Assembly: GCA_024345305.1 (NCBI GenBank) | Contig: BRON01000010.1 | Coordinates: forward strand, 372,001-436,000 | Length of the DNA stretch: 64,000 nucleotides | Source: Mrakia gelida | Lineage: Eukaryota; Basidiomycota; Tremellomycetes; Cystofilobasidiales; Mrakiaceae | Direction of reading: 5' to 3' | In this document: piece by piece, positions 11,752 to 23,034 of the stretch | Numbering within the stretch: position 1 is the stretch's first letter | How the letters are laid out: each line of letters begins with the position of its first letter | Notes under the pieces: model-generated | What the model saw: the letters and a program-made list of their open reading frames with translations, nothing else | What the model was told of the DNA's origin: nothing | Database searches by the model: none | Program-made: the position numbers and the translations under genes

Positions 11752-12438
11752 ATGAGCGCAACGGAAGTCGACGTCGTCGCGATCCAGCGTCTCCCTTCGT
11801 TCTCCGAGCTGCTCTCCTCCCTCCCTTCAGACCAGGCGATCTCCACTCCCCCTCCTCCAGGCGAGATCTTCCATCGTCCCACGTCTTCTTCGCTCAGCAA
11901 TAACAAGGTCTACCGCTTCCCGGTGAGGAGGTTGCTCGAGGAGACGGCGACGAGGAACGGAGACTCGACGGGCGGTAACGACGCGGGTTGGGATGGAGGT
12001 GGTGAGCTCGAGAGGAGGGCGAAGAGGATGAGGACAAGTAGGAGTAGGAGCAGTAGTAGAGAGAGGGAGGTCAGTATCCCTCGTCTCGTATACAACTCAA
12101 AGAGTTCAAGCTGAAGTCCTTCGTTTGTTTTTGGTCCCGTCCATCGACAGAGGACGACGACCGTCTCCTCGTCGTTCCCACCACCTCCAGCTCACTCCCA
12201 TCCTTATCAAAACTACCCTTACATCCACCCGCACTACCCACCTATCATCCAACCTCCCTCGCGTCCTCCTCCTCCAGCGTTTAGACCTCTCCCTCCTCCT
12301 CCTACTCGACACGTCCAGTCCTCGTCGCGACCGAGCTCGTCTCACTCTGCAAGACCTCCCCTCACGTCGAGTCCGCCGATGCTGTGTATTTCGAAGATGG
12401 TGGGGTCGAAGAAGAGGAGTGGGGTCGGTGGGAGGTGA
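11752..12438 (+). CDS. Small Ser/Pro/Arg-rich hypothetical protein
   Basis: Two exons are joined by one intron (donor GTCAGT near 12070, acceptor near 12150), phase 0. The product is about 200 residues with no recognised domain. It starts MSATEVDVVAIQRLPSFSEL, with an amphipathic LPSFSELLSSLP stretch. A basic Arg/Ser segment follows (RRAKRMRTSRSRSSSRERE) that could act as a nuclear signal. Then comes a Tyr/Pro/His-rich tract (YQNYPYIHPHYPPIIQPP), and it ends KKRSGVGGR. An in-frame ATG at 11689 would add a hydrophobic 21-residue leader. I prefer 11752 because of its A-rich upstream context. Composition suggests a disordered nuclear protein; no function can be assigned. Confidence 0.55.
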
Positions 12439-12839
12439 GGTGAAGCGTCGAGGTAGAGAGGGAGGGAGAGGGAGAGAAAGATGGGAACACGATAGAAACG
12501 ACACCTTTGCTACGACTCTCTGGTGCTGGGATAGAGAGAGAGAGGGCCCCTGTGTAGGGGGAGATAGAGCGAAAAAAGGGGTATCTGGATCTGGTTGTCA
12601 CAAAAGGTAGAGAAGTATCAAACTCCCTCACACCAAGCGCGAGCTCGCTTCCCGTCCGTCCCTCCCTCCCTCCTCCTCTCCGTCTCTCTCGAGTTGGACA
12701 ACGCTGTGTCCTCGTGGGTTGGTTTGTGGATGATGGGGTTGAGTGAGTTGGTGGTGGTTGGTGACTTGAGATAGGGAGGGAGATGGGAAGATGAGCAAGG
12801 AGGGAGGAGGAGGGGTTGTGGTCGAGGGAGATGGTCGGT
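12439..12839. other. Convergent 3' intergenic region
   Basis: The segment lies between the ends of a plus-strand and a minus-strand gene. It is purine-rich with (GA)n stretches near 12460 and 12530 and pyrimidine-rich after 12640. Open frames on the minus strand are low-complexity Ser/Pro and I treat them as spurious. Confidence 0.5.
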
Positions 12840-13478
12840 TTAGGCCTTGGTAGCGATTCGGATGAGCTTGCTCGAGATGTGGAGGAAGAAGATGCTGGCG
12901 ATGAAGGCGAGGGAGAGGATGACGACGACGAAAGGATCACTGCAGAGGTGGAACGAGCGAATATGAAGACGAGAAGGAAGAGAGAGAGAGGGTCAGCTTC
13001 AGCCAGCGAAGCGTCGAGCTCGTCCTTCCTTCCCTTCCCTCCCTACCCTCGTCCCCTCCCTCCCGCCCTTTGCAAGCAAGACTTCCGATGATCAAGTAAC
13101 GAAATGAATACTCACACTTTGAGTCCTCCCTCGCCATCTGGAGTGTAGAGCCTGAGCATGGTCTGACTGCTTCCTCCAACAGCAGAAGAACCAGCCTTCT
13201 CGACAGCACCTCCAGCGGCAGCTCGACGCCTGGCGATTCACGGCAAAGCAGAGAAGTTTGAAACGATCAGCATACGCACTCTTCGAGGCCAGTAGCTTGG
13301 GAAGGAGATTGAGCTTACCTGACTCCAGTAGCTGCTGGCACGGCGTCGGAATCGGGAGAGACAGGTCGAGCGATGGCGGAGGAGGAGGCAGAGGACTGAG
13401 GCGAGCAGAGAACGACGAGTAGAGGTCAGTCTGAGTTCGTTCGACTTGGAGAGGTTGAACGGGATTCGCGCCTACCAT
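12840..13478 (-). CDS. SBH1: Sec61 translocon beta subunit
   Basis: This is the small tail-anchored subunit of the ER Sec61/SecY protein-conducting channel. The third coding exon onward reads AAAGGAVEKAGSSAVGG, then SSQTMLRLYTPDGEGGLKVD, PFVVVILSLAFIASIFFLHI and SSKLIRIATKA. The SSQTMLRLYT motif, GLKVDP and the single C-terminal membrane helix are diagnostic. The first coding exon is only the start codon (13478-13476), followed directly by a GTAGGC donor. The next coding exon starts at 13395 with SSASSSAIARPVSPDSDAV. Reading through that intron would give an unrelated Leu/Pro-rich sequence, so the split is well supported. It is divergent from the R-SNARE gene, only 179 bp from its start. Confidence 0.93.
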
Positions 13479-13657
13479 TTTGATGGGAAGAAGGAGTGTG
13501 GGAGTGAAAGTTTGTTGAAAGAGAAGGTCGCGGTTTGAAGCTGCCAGCGCTGAGCTCGATTCAGCTGCTCCCCTTCCCGGTTTCGGAGCCAGTTTCAAAG
13601 TCAGCTCGCAACGTCCATCATCGACCGTCTCGACTTTTCATCCTCATCTCCTAAACC

Positions 13658-15275
13658 ATGTCAGTATACTCTCTCCGTTCTTTGAAGTCGTTGCTCTCCA
13701 AAAACGAGTGCAAGAGCTGACCTTCCCTCTGCTCGTCTCCCTGTCCTCCAGGTCTCTGATCCACTCGTCCATCAGTCGAGGGTCCACTATCCTCGTCGAA
13801 CACCAGAACGGGAAACGAAACTTCTCGGATGCTGCTGCGAGCATTCTCAGCAAAATCCCTCCCAATAACTCGAAGCTCACCTGTAAGTGTACTTCCACAG
13901 AAGAGAGAGGGAAGGTCAAGGGGAGGAGGAAGCGAGCGAGGTCAATGACGAGTTCGAGCTCAAGCTGATCCCCTTCCTGCCTCTTCCCTTCGCATCTTTC
14001 CTTCGATATGTATAGACGTCTGGGAGAGCTATCTCTTCCACTACGTCTCAGAGGGAGGTGTCATCTATCTCGTGATGGCCGACGACTCGGTGGGAAGGTC
14101 AGTTCACCACCCTCGACCCCTCTCCTTCGCTCTCCTCCCCTCCCTCCTTCGCTCCTCTTCTCCCCTCTGGTAACGAGGTCGCGATCGCTGACCGAACTTT
14201 CTTCACTGGATCATGACCACTCCAGGAGGATGCCGTTCGCCTTCCTCGCAGATCTTCAACGCAGAGTCAGCTCAACTCCGCCCTCTCCTCCCTTCTTCCA
14301 AGCGAGCTCGAGCCTGACCTTCCTTCCCCGAATTTCGATTCCCTACAGTTCACTACCGCTTACAGTCCCGACGTCATCACCTCCTCGGATCCTTACGGTT
14401 TGGGAGAGTTCGAACCTGAGCTGTCGAAGGTCAGTCTATCTCGCCTTCGTCCGTCGAACTTCGAGCAGCCAAGAGAGAGCGACGTCGAGCTCACGTTCTC
14501 CTTCCTCTCTGTTTCCTCACAGCTCATGACCACCTACTCGGACGCTCCTCCTCCAGACGCGCTGAGGCAAGCTCAGACTGATCTCGGGAACGTCAAGGAC
14601 ATCATGGTAAGTCGGTCTCGTCTCCTCGTTCGAGCTCGAAGGAGGCTGCGTCGCCGAACGAAGCTCATCACCTTCTCCCTCTCCTTCCCTTCCCTCGTTC
14701 AGGTCAACAACATCGATGCTGTGCGTATCTTCTTCCCTGCTTGCGTCTCTGACGTCGTCCATCGTCACCCTCGAACTGACGAACTCCTTCTGGGCCTCTC
14801 AGATCCTTTCGCGAGGAGAACGAATCGAGCTCCTCGTCGACAAGACGGACAACATGGCTGGTCAGGCTTGGGCGTTCAGGCGAGGAGCTAGGGGTGTGAG
14901 GAGGCAGATGTGGTGGCGAAACGTCAAGGTGAGTCTAACGAAGCATTGGAAGGGAGGATGGGAAGCGAGCGCATTCTCGCTTCTCGTCCTTCGCCCGCCA
15001 GGTCGACTCGCTTGGGAGCTGCACTCGCTTCGGATGGTTTCTGACCCCACCTTCGTCTTCTTTCGGTGCTCAGATCATGGCGCTGTGCGGTGTCGTTGGT
15101 GTCGTGAGTCTTATCTTTCTCACCTCACTTTCGACGCGTCAAAGTCACGACTCGCCACGTCGAGAGCTCTTGCTGACTCGCTGCCTTTTTTCCACCCTTT
15201 CTTCAGCTCCTCGTCTACTTCCTCGTCGCCTCCATCTGTGGTCCAGCCCTGGGAAGCTGCCGCTCGCACTCGTAG
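13658..15275 (+). CDS. VAMP7-type longin R-SNARE
   Basis: This is a vesicle SNARE for fusion at the vacuole, endosome or plasma membrane. Spliced, it reads MSLIHSSISRGSTILVEHQN at the start of a longin domain, through SKIPPNNSKLTY, SYLFHYVSEGGVIYLVMADD and RMPFAFLADLQRRFTTAY. The R-SNARE coiled coil follows (ALRQAQTDLGNVKDIMVNNI, ILSRGERIELLVDKTDNMAG) with the zero-layer Arg in RGERIELL. Next are WAFRRGARGVRRQMWWRNVK and a C-terminal membrane anchor. The start codon is made by splicing: AT at 13658-13659 and G at 13752. It ends at TAG 15273-15275. Length is as expected for VAMP7 apart from a short extra luminal tail. Yeast Nyv1 and animal VAMP7 are the nearest family names; I do not assign a symbol. 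Confidence 0.9.
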
Positions 15276-16221
15276 TCGAAGCAGGCAAGGCGTCGCTCGC
15301 GTCCCTCCTCACCGACCTCCTCTCGACGATTCAGCTCGTCCTCTTCACGCCCTTCTTTCTCTGCCTTTTTCTCTTGAGTTGCTTCGTCTACCATCTTGCT
15401 CTACCTTCTCTCTCTGCTCTACTCGCTTCGCTTTTTTACCTTTACCTTTTTCGTCACGTCCTCGTTTGCCTTCGCTGCCTCGTCTCTTTTCTGTTTGGTT
15501 CTTTGGCTCGCCCCTCGTCCGTTCTTTCGCTCCTCTCTTCTGATCATGATCTTCGTGTTGTTCACCGTCTCGTTCTCACAAGAAACTGAAAGCCAGACGA
15601 AAGACGGAAGAGCGAAACTCAGGCGGACGACGCGTCCTTCGCCCTCTCTTCCCTTCACGAACCGCTCCTTTTCTGCGCTTCGCAACCTGCTCTCTCGGGC
15701 TCGGGCAGACGCCCAGCACTGCCATAGACTGGGGATTTCCTGAAATTGCCTTACAAGGAACCAGAAAATGCGAAACCTGGCTCGTTCCTCTCCCCAACCG
15801 CATCAGCCTCCCTCCCCCCACGTAGGCTTTCCCTCCCCTCCCCCTCCCTCCCTCCTCCCTCCTAGTAGCTAAACCCATCTTTCTTACCCTTCCTTACCCT
15901 TCCGTTTCTCGCTCTCTCTCTCTTCTTCGCTTGGTCGCTTGCTGTGGATTGAGAAGCAAGAACAAACCAAGAAGAACGAATCCTCCTCCCCAACCAAAAG
16001 GCCCTCCCCTCGCCACCACTCCCTCTTCCTCAAGAAAGGAAACCCTCCCGTCAAAACTTCAAGTCACCCAAGTCGACGAACTCAAGAGAGATCTCTCGAA
16101 CAACCCCCTCGTCACCTCGTGAGTGAAGCTAATCTCATCTTATCTCCAATCAGAGATCGATAACGAACTGACTCTGGCCTCTCCCTTCCCTTCTCTTCCC
16201 TCCAGCTTCCACCTCCCCCAA
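15276..16221. other. Intergenic: SNARE 3' region and RING-gene leader
   Basis: The sequence is strongly pyrimidine-rich on the plus strand, with CT-rich runs at 15770-15930. A likely 5'-UTR intron sits just before the RING gene, with a donor GTGAGTG near 16120 and an acceptor TCCAG near 16205. Open frames starting at TTG/CTG around 15931-15939 lack an ATG and are not accepted as coding. Confidence 0.5.
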
Positions 16222-18952
16222 ATGGTCGACCACCAAAACAAGCGGCAAGGTTCTCTCTCGCTCTCCTCAGGAAGAGCACGCTCCGTCAAGCTCGAGGAGG
16301 ACGTCGACGTCGCGGATGGGTTCTCAAGACTCAACGTCGCAAAGCTCGAGGTCGACGAAGAGGCTCTCCCTCCCCCTCCTCCCCAGGATCAAGAAGGAGT
16401 CGTCGCCATCCTCGCCGCTCTCGTAGAGGACATGGAATGCTGCGTCTGCTTGGAACCTCTGTAAGTGCCACCTTCCTGTTCTTTGCTGACGTTCGCGAGA
16501 GGGAGTGAGAGATGGATGTCGAGTTGAACGAATGAGAACGAGAGAGAGAGTGGCAAGACGATCAATGGGGAGAGTGGGAGGTTCGCCCCCTCCCCGTTCG
16601 AATCCTTGAACGATGAAAGACGACGTGGATATCAAGCCTCTGTCTTGAGGAACGTGATAAGATCATAGATAGGACGAGCCCGAGGCAGCAAAAGCAGCCG
16701 AGAGAACAAATGAAGGAAGGAAGGAGGAGATAAGGACGAGCGAAGGTCATCGCCGGATCCGTCCTCTCCTCCCCAGCCCTTTCTCGCTCCCTCTTCCTCC
16801 CTCCCTACACACACCTTTCCCTACTTCTCTCGAACTCGAAGCCTGCTTCGCATACTGACCTCCTTCTCTTCTTTTTCTTTTTCCAACCAGCGTCTCGCCC
16901 TGCCTCACCCCATGCGGACACACCCTCTGCGAAAGAGACCTCTGCGACTGGAGGTCGACTGGAAAGAAAAGCTGCCCTTACTGTCGTTCGGAGGACGCCT
17001 ATCCAAATCCGAAGAACCTAGCCATCGAAGCTATGATGGTGAAGTGGCTTCCCAAGGCTCTCTCGGAGGAGGATCATGAAAACTGGATCAAGAGGAACGC
17101 GTGAGTCCCCTCTCCTCTCTCGCGACGCGTTTCTTTATCCGTCGCTTCGAATAAGCTCGCTGACTCTCTTTCTTATTATTCTTTTCTCTACCAGTGCCTG
17201 GACGAGGGACAGAGACGCTACTCTCGCAGCCGCTGCTCTCGCCGTCGAACGTCAAGCTCGAGGAGGACACCACCATCGTCAGGATCGACCCATCGCTGCT
17301 CTCCCCGAACGACAACGAGAGGGCGCTCCTCCTCCCTTCGACCGAAACGACGCCGAGTACCAGAGGTTCCTCGCCGAGCGACAACAAGGAAGAGCAGCCG
17401 TCCCTCCCATGTTCGGTCGAGCTCGAGTTCCGGACATCAACGCTCCCGTCCAACGAGCAGCTCAACTCCAAGCCGCTCAAGATCGACTGGATGAGCTTCA
17501 CAGGATCCTCGGACGCGTCGAACGACCAGCTCAACACCAAGGCCCTCCCAACCGACCTCGACCTCGAGTTCCAGCCCAACTCGACCTCGCGGACATCCTG
17601 GGACAGCTCAACGCTGCCGGCGAAGGGCCGCCTCGACACCACGGCCGCTACGCTGGAGATGTCGTCCTTCTCGACCTCGGATGGGGATTCGGTCGACCCC
17701 AAGCTCCTCCTCCCGTCGGACCTCGAGCAGGTCGCGCCAACGCCAACGCCAACCCTCCTCCTCCCGTCCCTCGACCCGCCCCTGCCGACGCCGCTGCCGC
17801 CATGCGAGCTGTCGATCGAGCCAACAGAAACCTCGCCGACGCCATCGACCGACAAGCTCAGGTCCTTCGAGCTCGGGACAGAGGAGACCACCTCCAGAGG
17901 CTCGAAGAACTACACGATGCGATGCACGCCGGGCTTTGTCCTCTCCCTCGACCCGCTCCCATTCAACGACCTCTCCCTCCCGCTCCCGCTCCCGCCCCCG
18001 CCCCCGCCACTCCAGCTCAGGATCCCAGGAGACGAGCCCATGCTCACCTTCGACACCAAGGTCCTCCTCTTCGACGGAACGGACAGGAGATCGCGGACGG
18101 GTTGAGGCAGGCGATGAGGGTGCCGGCGAGGCGAGTGAGGTTCGAGGGCGTTCCTGGAGACCAGGAAGAGGGAGCAGGAGCTCCTCTTCGTGCTGGACTT
18201 TGGGCTCGAGCTCCTGTTGGAGCGTTGGGTGCGTTGAACGAGTTGGCGGATCAGGTCTCGAGACTGTGAGTGTTTTCGCTTCGTTTCCCCTCCTCTCGCT
18301 TCGCTCCTCTTCCTCTCGTCTCCCAGACTGACCCAACTTTGTTCTTATCATTTCCCTTCGATCAACAGCTTGGCGAGACAACGAGGTGCTGCTCATAACG
18401 GCGAACTGTGAGTCTTCGTTTCAATCGTTCTCGTTCTTGTTCTCGACGCGTCTTCCTTTTCGAGACTGACCTTTTTCTTTTTGTTCTTCCCCCTCTTACA
18501 GCCTCGAGCTCTACGCTCCCCTTGGTCAACAAGTCAGGGATATCTTCCACCAGCTCGTCAGGCATGCGCGAGTCTCGTTTTCTTCCCTCTCTTCCTGGTC
18601 CTCTTATCTTGAGCTCTTCGAACGACGCACGAGACACGAACTGACCTTCTTTCCCTCTTCTTGCTCTCTTCTTTCGCTTTGTCGTCAATCCACAGAAACC
18701 ATCCCGATCCCAACAACAACGAAGAAGTCGTCGCTGCTGCTCTCAAGGTCCACGAGCTTCTTTGGTGAGTTTTCTTCGTTTCTCTCCATCCCTCCTTCGT
18801 TCCTTCGTTCGAGTCGAGCTTCCGATACTGACTCACCCCCCTTCCTGTCTCTTGGCTTCTTTCTTCGATCACGAAACAGGTTCGAAAGGGACGCCCTCGG
18901 AGCTGCTCCTGGCGCTGCCGCCGATGTCGACGCCGTCGATGCTGCCATCTAA
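16222..18952 (+). CDS. C3HC4 RING-finger protein (probable E3 ubiquitin ligase)
   Basis: The protein opens MVDHQNKRQGSLSLSSGRAR. The RING finger spans two exons: MECCVCLEPL at about 16432-16460, then VSPCLTPCGHTLCERDLCDW and KSCPYCRSED after 16890. All eight zinc ligands of a C3HC4 RING (CxxC, CxH, CxxC, CxxC) are present. A long central exon (to about 18265) encodes an Ala/Arg/Pro-rich helical and disordered region, for example LAAAALAVERQARGGHHHRQ and LQAAQDRLDELHRILGRVER. Small C-terminal exons follow, including LELYAPLGQQVRDIFHQLVR and a final segment ending DVDAVDAAI. RING proteins with CGHTLCERDL usually recruit E2 enzymes; the substrate is unknown. The intron splitting the RING is the longest in the window, at ~430 nt. 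Two other frames across the central exon are long but are codon-composition shadows. Confidence 0.85.
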
Positions 18953-19720
18953 GAGCGACGCGTCTCGTCTTCGCCCTTCTCGACTCGGATCCATTCTCGG
19001 TTAGTCCTCTTTCCCCTCCTCCTCTCCTTTCGATCCTTTTCTTTAGCTATCGCGCGATACTGACTCAAGCTCCCCTCCCTCTTTTCATTTTCCCTCGAAC
19101 AGATAACGACCCCGAAACGGAAAATCCACAGCGACGACGGCCTCCCTTCTCGTTCGGACTTTCTCTTAACGCCTTATGCCCCTCCCTTCGACTTCGTTCC
19201 TCTCTTTTTCGATAGTAGCTAGTAACCTTCTACCCCTTTCTCCTTGGTACGAGAAAAGCCTTCGCCCCTTCAGATTTCAAGAGCGAGGTTAACGGCCCTT
19301 CTCCTTCTCGTTCTCGTTCTCGTCCTCGTCCCTCGTTGTACTAGCTACTCTAGCTTAGGAGCGTCTCTCGCTCGCGTTCCAGCCCCATTACATATCGTAT
19401 ATAGTTCGTTCTCAATGCTCCGTTCCCAGTCCGTCCAGTCCCTTCTTGTCTATAAGTTCGACTCGTGTTCTCGTTTGTAACGTCTTTTTTCTTTCTTTTC
19501 TTTTTTGGAGGAGGTCGAGCATCCGACCTTCCGGGAGAGTAGTTTAGTTCGTACGACTCACTCTATCGAGATGAACCCCGTTTTGCTCCTTCCAAACCAG
19601 GTCCCACGACGCGTCGAGAACGAAAGAGAGCGAGAGAAGCCAGGCGAGGGAATGGTCGTGATCATAGGGCGCTGAAGCTGAGACGGAGAAGGAAAGAGAG
19701 TGTATGAAGCAAGAGAGTGA
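18953..19720. other. Convergent 3' intergenic region, RING gene / AP-3 beta gene
   Basis: The segment contains intron-like debris after 18953 (CTGACTCAAGC branch-like and YAG sites), suggesting spliced 3' UTR sequence. T-rich tracts follow near 19480-19510, plausible for polyadenylation. No gene was recognised. Confidence 0.45.
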
Positions 19721-22700
19721 CTATCTGAACCGATCGTAAGTATCCCCCGTGGCTTCCTCGTCCCCGTCCTCCTCGCTCGAATCCTCCTCCTCTTCGCTCG
19801 AGTCGACCTCCCCCTCGGACGAGGTTGATTTGGTTGTGAGGAGTTGGGAAGTCGTTGTGAGGGGTTCGTCCTCTTCGTCATCGTCGTCGTCCTCTTCCTC
19901 CTCTTCTTCTTCTTCCTCGGAGGAGGATTCGCTGTGGGGAAGGAGAGACGAGCGAGCGAGAGAGGTCAGCGACGCGTTCGACAAACGAGCTCGCGAGAGA
20001 GGAGAAAAGGAAACGAGAGAGAGGAGAATGCGGCGACTAACCTCTCACTCTCATAAAACTTCTCCAAATCCCTGAACCCTCCTCCTCCAGCTCCTCTTGT
20101 GCCCTTCGCACCTCCAAAGCTGCCAGCAGGACTCGCCGCACCCGATCCAGCTCCCGAACCGTTGTTGAACTTGCAGTCGCTTCCGAACCCCTTGAGCGTC
20201 GAGGAGGATAGGGACTGAAGGTACGCTGCTGATGAGGACGAGGAGGAGGTGGCTTGAGGAGGTGGGGTGGAATCGAGGAGAGAGTCTCGAAGGGAGGAGT
20301 CGGTTCCTTCTTCGAGCCAGTCGGGGAGAGGAGTGTACGAGGAGAGGAAGCGAGGTTGGACGAGGAGGGAGAGGGTGCCAAACTCTGCGTGGGTGGAGGT
20401 GGAGGGTTCTGCAGTGAAAGAGGTGCGAAGGGGAGGTCAGTTCGGCGAGAGAGCAAGGAGGGCAACACATGAGTCGAGCCGAAGTCGACGCGAGACGACC
20501 AGAAAGGGGATGAAAGGGGAACTTACCACCATGGCTCAACTCCACTTGTTCCGCATCAGATCCACCGACTCTCCCACCGCCCATCACGACTCTGATCTGC
20601 TCTCCTCTCAGGACAACACCACCTCGTTCTCCTCCCTCGTCCTCCTCGCCGTCCTCTCCATCTCGCTCGTCCAGAAGTCCTCGAACGAGACCACGAAGGA
20701 ACCTTCCTCGATCTCGAACGTCGTAGTCTGCGTCGTACCGGGCGAGGGAGAAGAGATGGCGAGAGAGAAGGACGAGTTGACGAGGTGGGGAAGGGGAGGA
20801 GAGGGTCGGGTGGGAGAGGAGTTTCGTTGCGAGAGTGAGGAGGGAGAGTTTGGTTGATGGAGCCTGATAGAGGACGGCGAGGGAGAGCGATGGAGTCAGT
20901 TTCGGGCTCTAGGTGAAGCTCGAGAGCGACGGTCTATGAGATCCGAAGAAGAAAAAAGCGAAAACGGACGAACCTCCGACGCGAAGCCTTTCACTCCGAT
21001 CCTCAAGACCTCGAACCCAATCCTTCCTCCGTCTCCAGGGTACTCCCCTACCAGCCAAATGACACAAGCTCGAGCCTCGCTGTTCTGAATCGTGGTGAGC
21101 TTGCTAGCGAGTCGAGCGACGAGACTTGCAGCGCCGGAGGGAGTCGAGGTCGGGGAGAGGATGAGGGATTTGAGAACGAGGATGGTTGCGGTGACGGACG
21201 AGGCTGCACGAACGAGACAGGTCAGCTTCGCCGAGCATGCGGTAGAGTAAAGAGTGAGGATACTCACCTCGTCTGCTCTTGAGAAGACCGAGAAGGTACT
21301 TGATCGCCGTTTCCGAAGCTTCAGGTCGAGCTTGAGCACATCGTCCGATCGCGTTGATGGCTTCGGCTGAGACCTTCTGATCTGGACTTCGCTCGTATTG
21401 CTGCAAGAAAAAAATGGCGAGCGAGTGAGACGAAGGCTCCGAGGAGTCCATTGAAGGAGCCGAAGACGCGAAGGAACTCACGAGGAACTCTCCCATCAAA
21501 GCTTTGACGTTCTTCTCTCCCACCAATCCAGCAAGCACTCCGATCTTCTCCAAGCACACGCTCCTTCCATCTCCAACTCCCACAACGAACCGAGTCCAAA
21601 GAGCATCTCCCAAATCCTCGTCGTCCTCGAAGATGTCCTTCCTCTCTCGAAGAAGGACGCGAACCGATTCGAGGACGGCGAGACGGACTCCTTCCTCGGG
21701 ATGAGAGGCGAGGATGCGGAGGAGTGGAGGGAGGAGGTGTGGTAAGGGTGATGTTGGAGGAGAGAGGACGTGATGAAGGCGGACGGTGCTGAGGATGACG
21801 GCTGGGGAGGAGGAGGAGAGGAGGGAGACGGTGTTGGAGAGGAGGAGGAGGAGGTCGGAATCTGGTGGAGAGGCGTCGCTGTCGGCCTGAAAGTGCGAGT
21901 TCAAGGTCGCGGTCAGCTCTCGCCTCCTCCAAGGAGTGGAAGAGGAGATGGATCAGAGAGAGAGCGACTCACCTTAGGCTTCTCAAGCATCATTCTCGAG
22001 TACCTCCCCAGCAGCTCAACGAGCGCAACCTGTCCCCACTCGTCCGCGTCCACCAGCATCCCACAGAGTCTCCGGAAATGAGGATGGAGAAGGTCGAGCC
22101 GTAATGGACAGAGAGCCTCGAAGGCGACGACGACGGATCCGATGACGATGGAAGATCGGTCGGCGAGCATGGTGAGGAGGATGGGGAGGAGGGTGTGGTG
22201 ATGGGAGGTGTCCGTGCTGTTCGAGGTCGACCAAAGGAACGATCAGCCCTCAAGTCCCTCCCTAAGGCTTCCCTGATATGCCAACCTCATTTTACTCCTC
22301 GTAGACTCACCCATAAAGCTTCGGTATCGCCAAAGCAGCAGCCTTCCTGACGTGAGGGTTTGGGTCGGCGCTTCCCTTCTTGATAGCCATCGTCACCACG
22401 CTTCCAATCATAGGGACCCTCATCCCACCTAGGACCCTGAGGGACATGCTCCTGATGAGAGGGTTGGGATCGTTGAGGTCCTTCTGGAAGGTGTTGATGG
22501 AGAGGAGAGCGAGATCGGGTTCTCCTTCGGCGTAGCGCAGGAGGAAGATGTAGACGAGTTTGCGAAGCTCGAGGGAAGGGGAGGAGACGTTCTTGACCAC
22601 GACGGCGAAGAAGGTGGAGGCATCGTACGATTTGGAGATGAGCTGAGGGAGGAAGAAAGAGGGAAAGAGGGTTAGAGGAAAGGGAAGGGAGGGAAAGAAG

Positions 22701-23034
22701 GGATGTTGAGCTCGAGAGGGAAGGAAGGAGAGGTGAACGAACTGCTACGAGTCTCTTCATTCCTTCGACCTTCTCCCGCTCATGACTGCTCTCGAGGAGT
22801 TTCGTGATGGTAGCACGATCCTCAGTTGTATCGAAGATGTCCCTCGACGATCCAGCGAAGGTCAGGTCTCTGGTCGATTCCTGGGGAGGGAAGAAGGCGA
22901 AGGCGGAGGTGAACGAGGGAAGGAAGGTCAGCTTCGTCTATCCTTCCTTCGAGACGCAAAGAGGCAAGAGGATAGGGGAAACTTACATGGATGTTCTCTG
23001 CTATACGCTGACCGAGTCTCGATAAGGATTCCAT
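19721..23034 (-). CDS. APL6: AP-3 adaptor complex beta subunit
   Basis: This is the large adaptin of AP-3, which sorts cargo from Golgi/endosome to the vacuole. Starting at 23034 it reads MESLSRLGQRIAENIH, then RDIFDTTEDRATITKLLESS and SHEREKVEGMKRLVA. The HEAT trunk follows: SPSLELRKLVYIFLLRYAEG, EPDLALLSINTFQKDLNDPN, LIRSMSLRVLGGMRVPMIGS, VRKAAALAIPKLYG, and LCGMLVDADEWGQVALVELL. Further signatures are VSAEAINAIGRCAQ, WLVGEYPGDGG and LARYDADYDVRDRGRFLRGL. These are characteristic of AP-3 rather than AP-1/2 beta. The C-terminus is a low-complexity hinge ending in a run of Ser/Glu/Asp and GDTYDRFR, as in the short fungal forms without a full ear. An upstream ATG at 23242 opens a frame that does not splice cleanly into the trunk, so I used 23034. 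Confidence 0.9.

Noticed and set aside
15931..16163. Upstream frames before the RING gene starting at TTG or CTG
   Set aside because: There is no ATG, and they contain a plausible 5'-UTR intron.
16590..16605. GTTCGAATCC, resembling a tRNA B box
   Set aside because: The bases flanking the would-be T-loop do not pair into a five-base stem, and no A box or acceptor stem is present.
17194..18396. Long alternative frames (303 and 262 residues) over the RING gene
   Set aside because: They overlap the RING gene's central exon in other frames, are Ser/Pro/Arg repeats produced by its biased codons, and have no domain.
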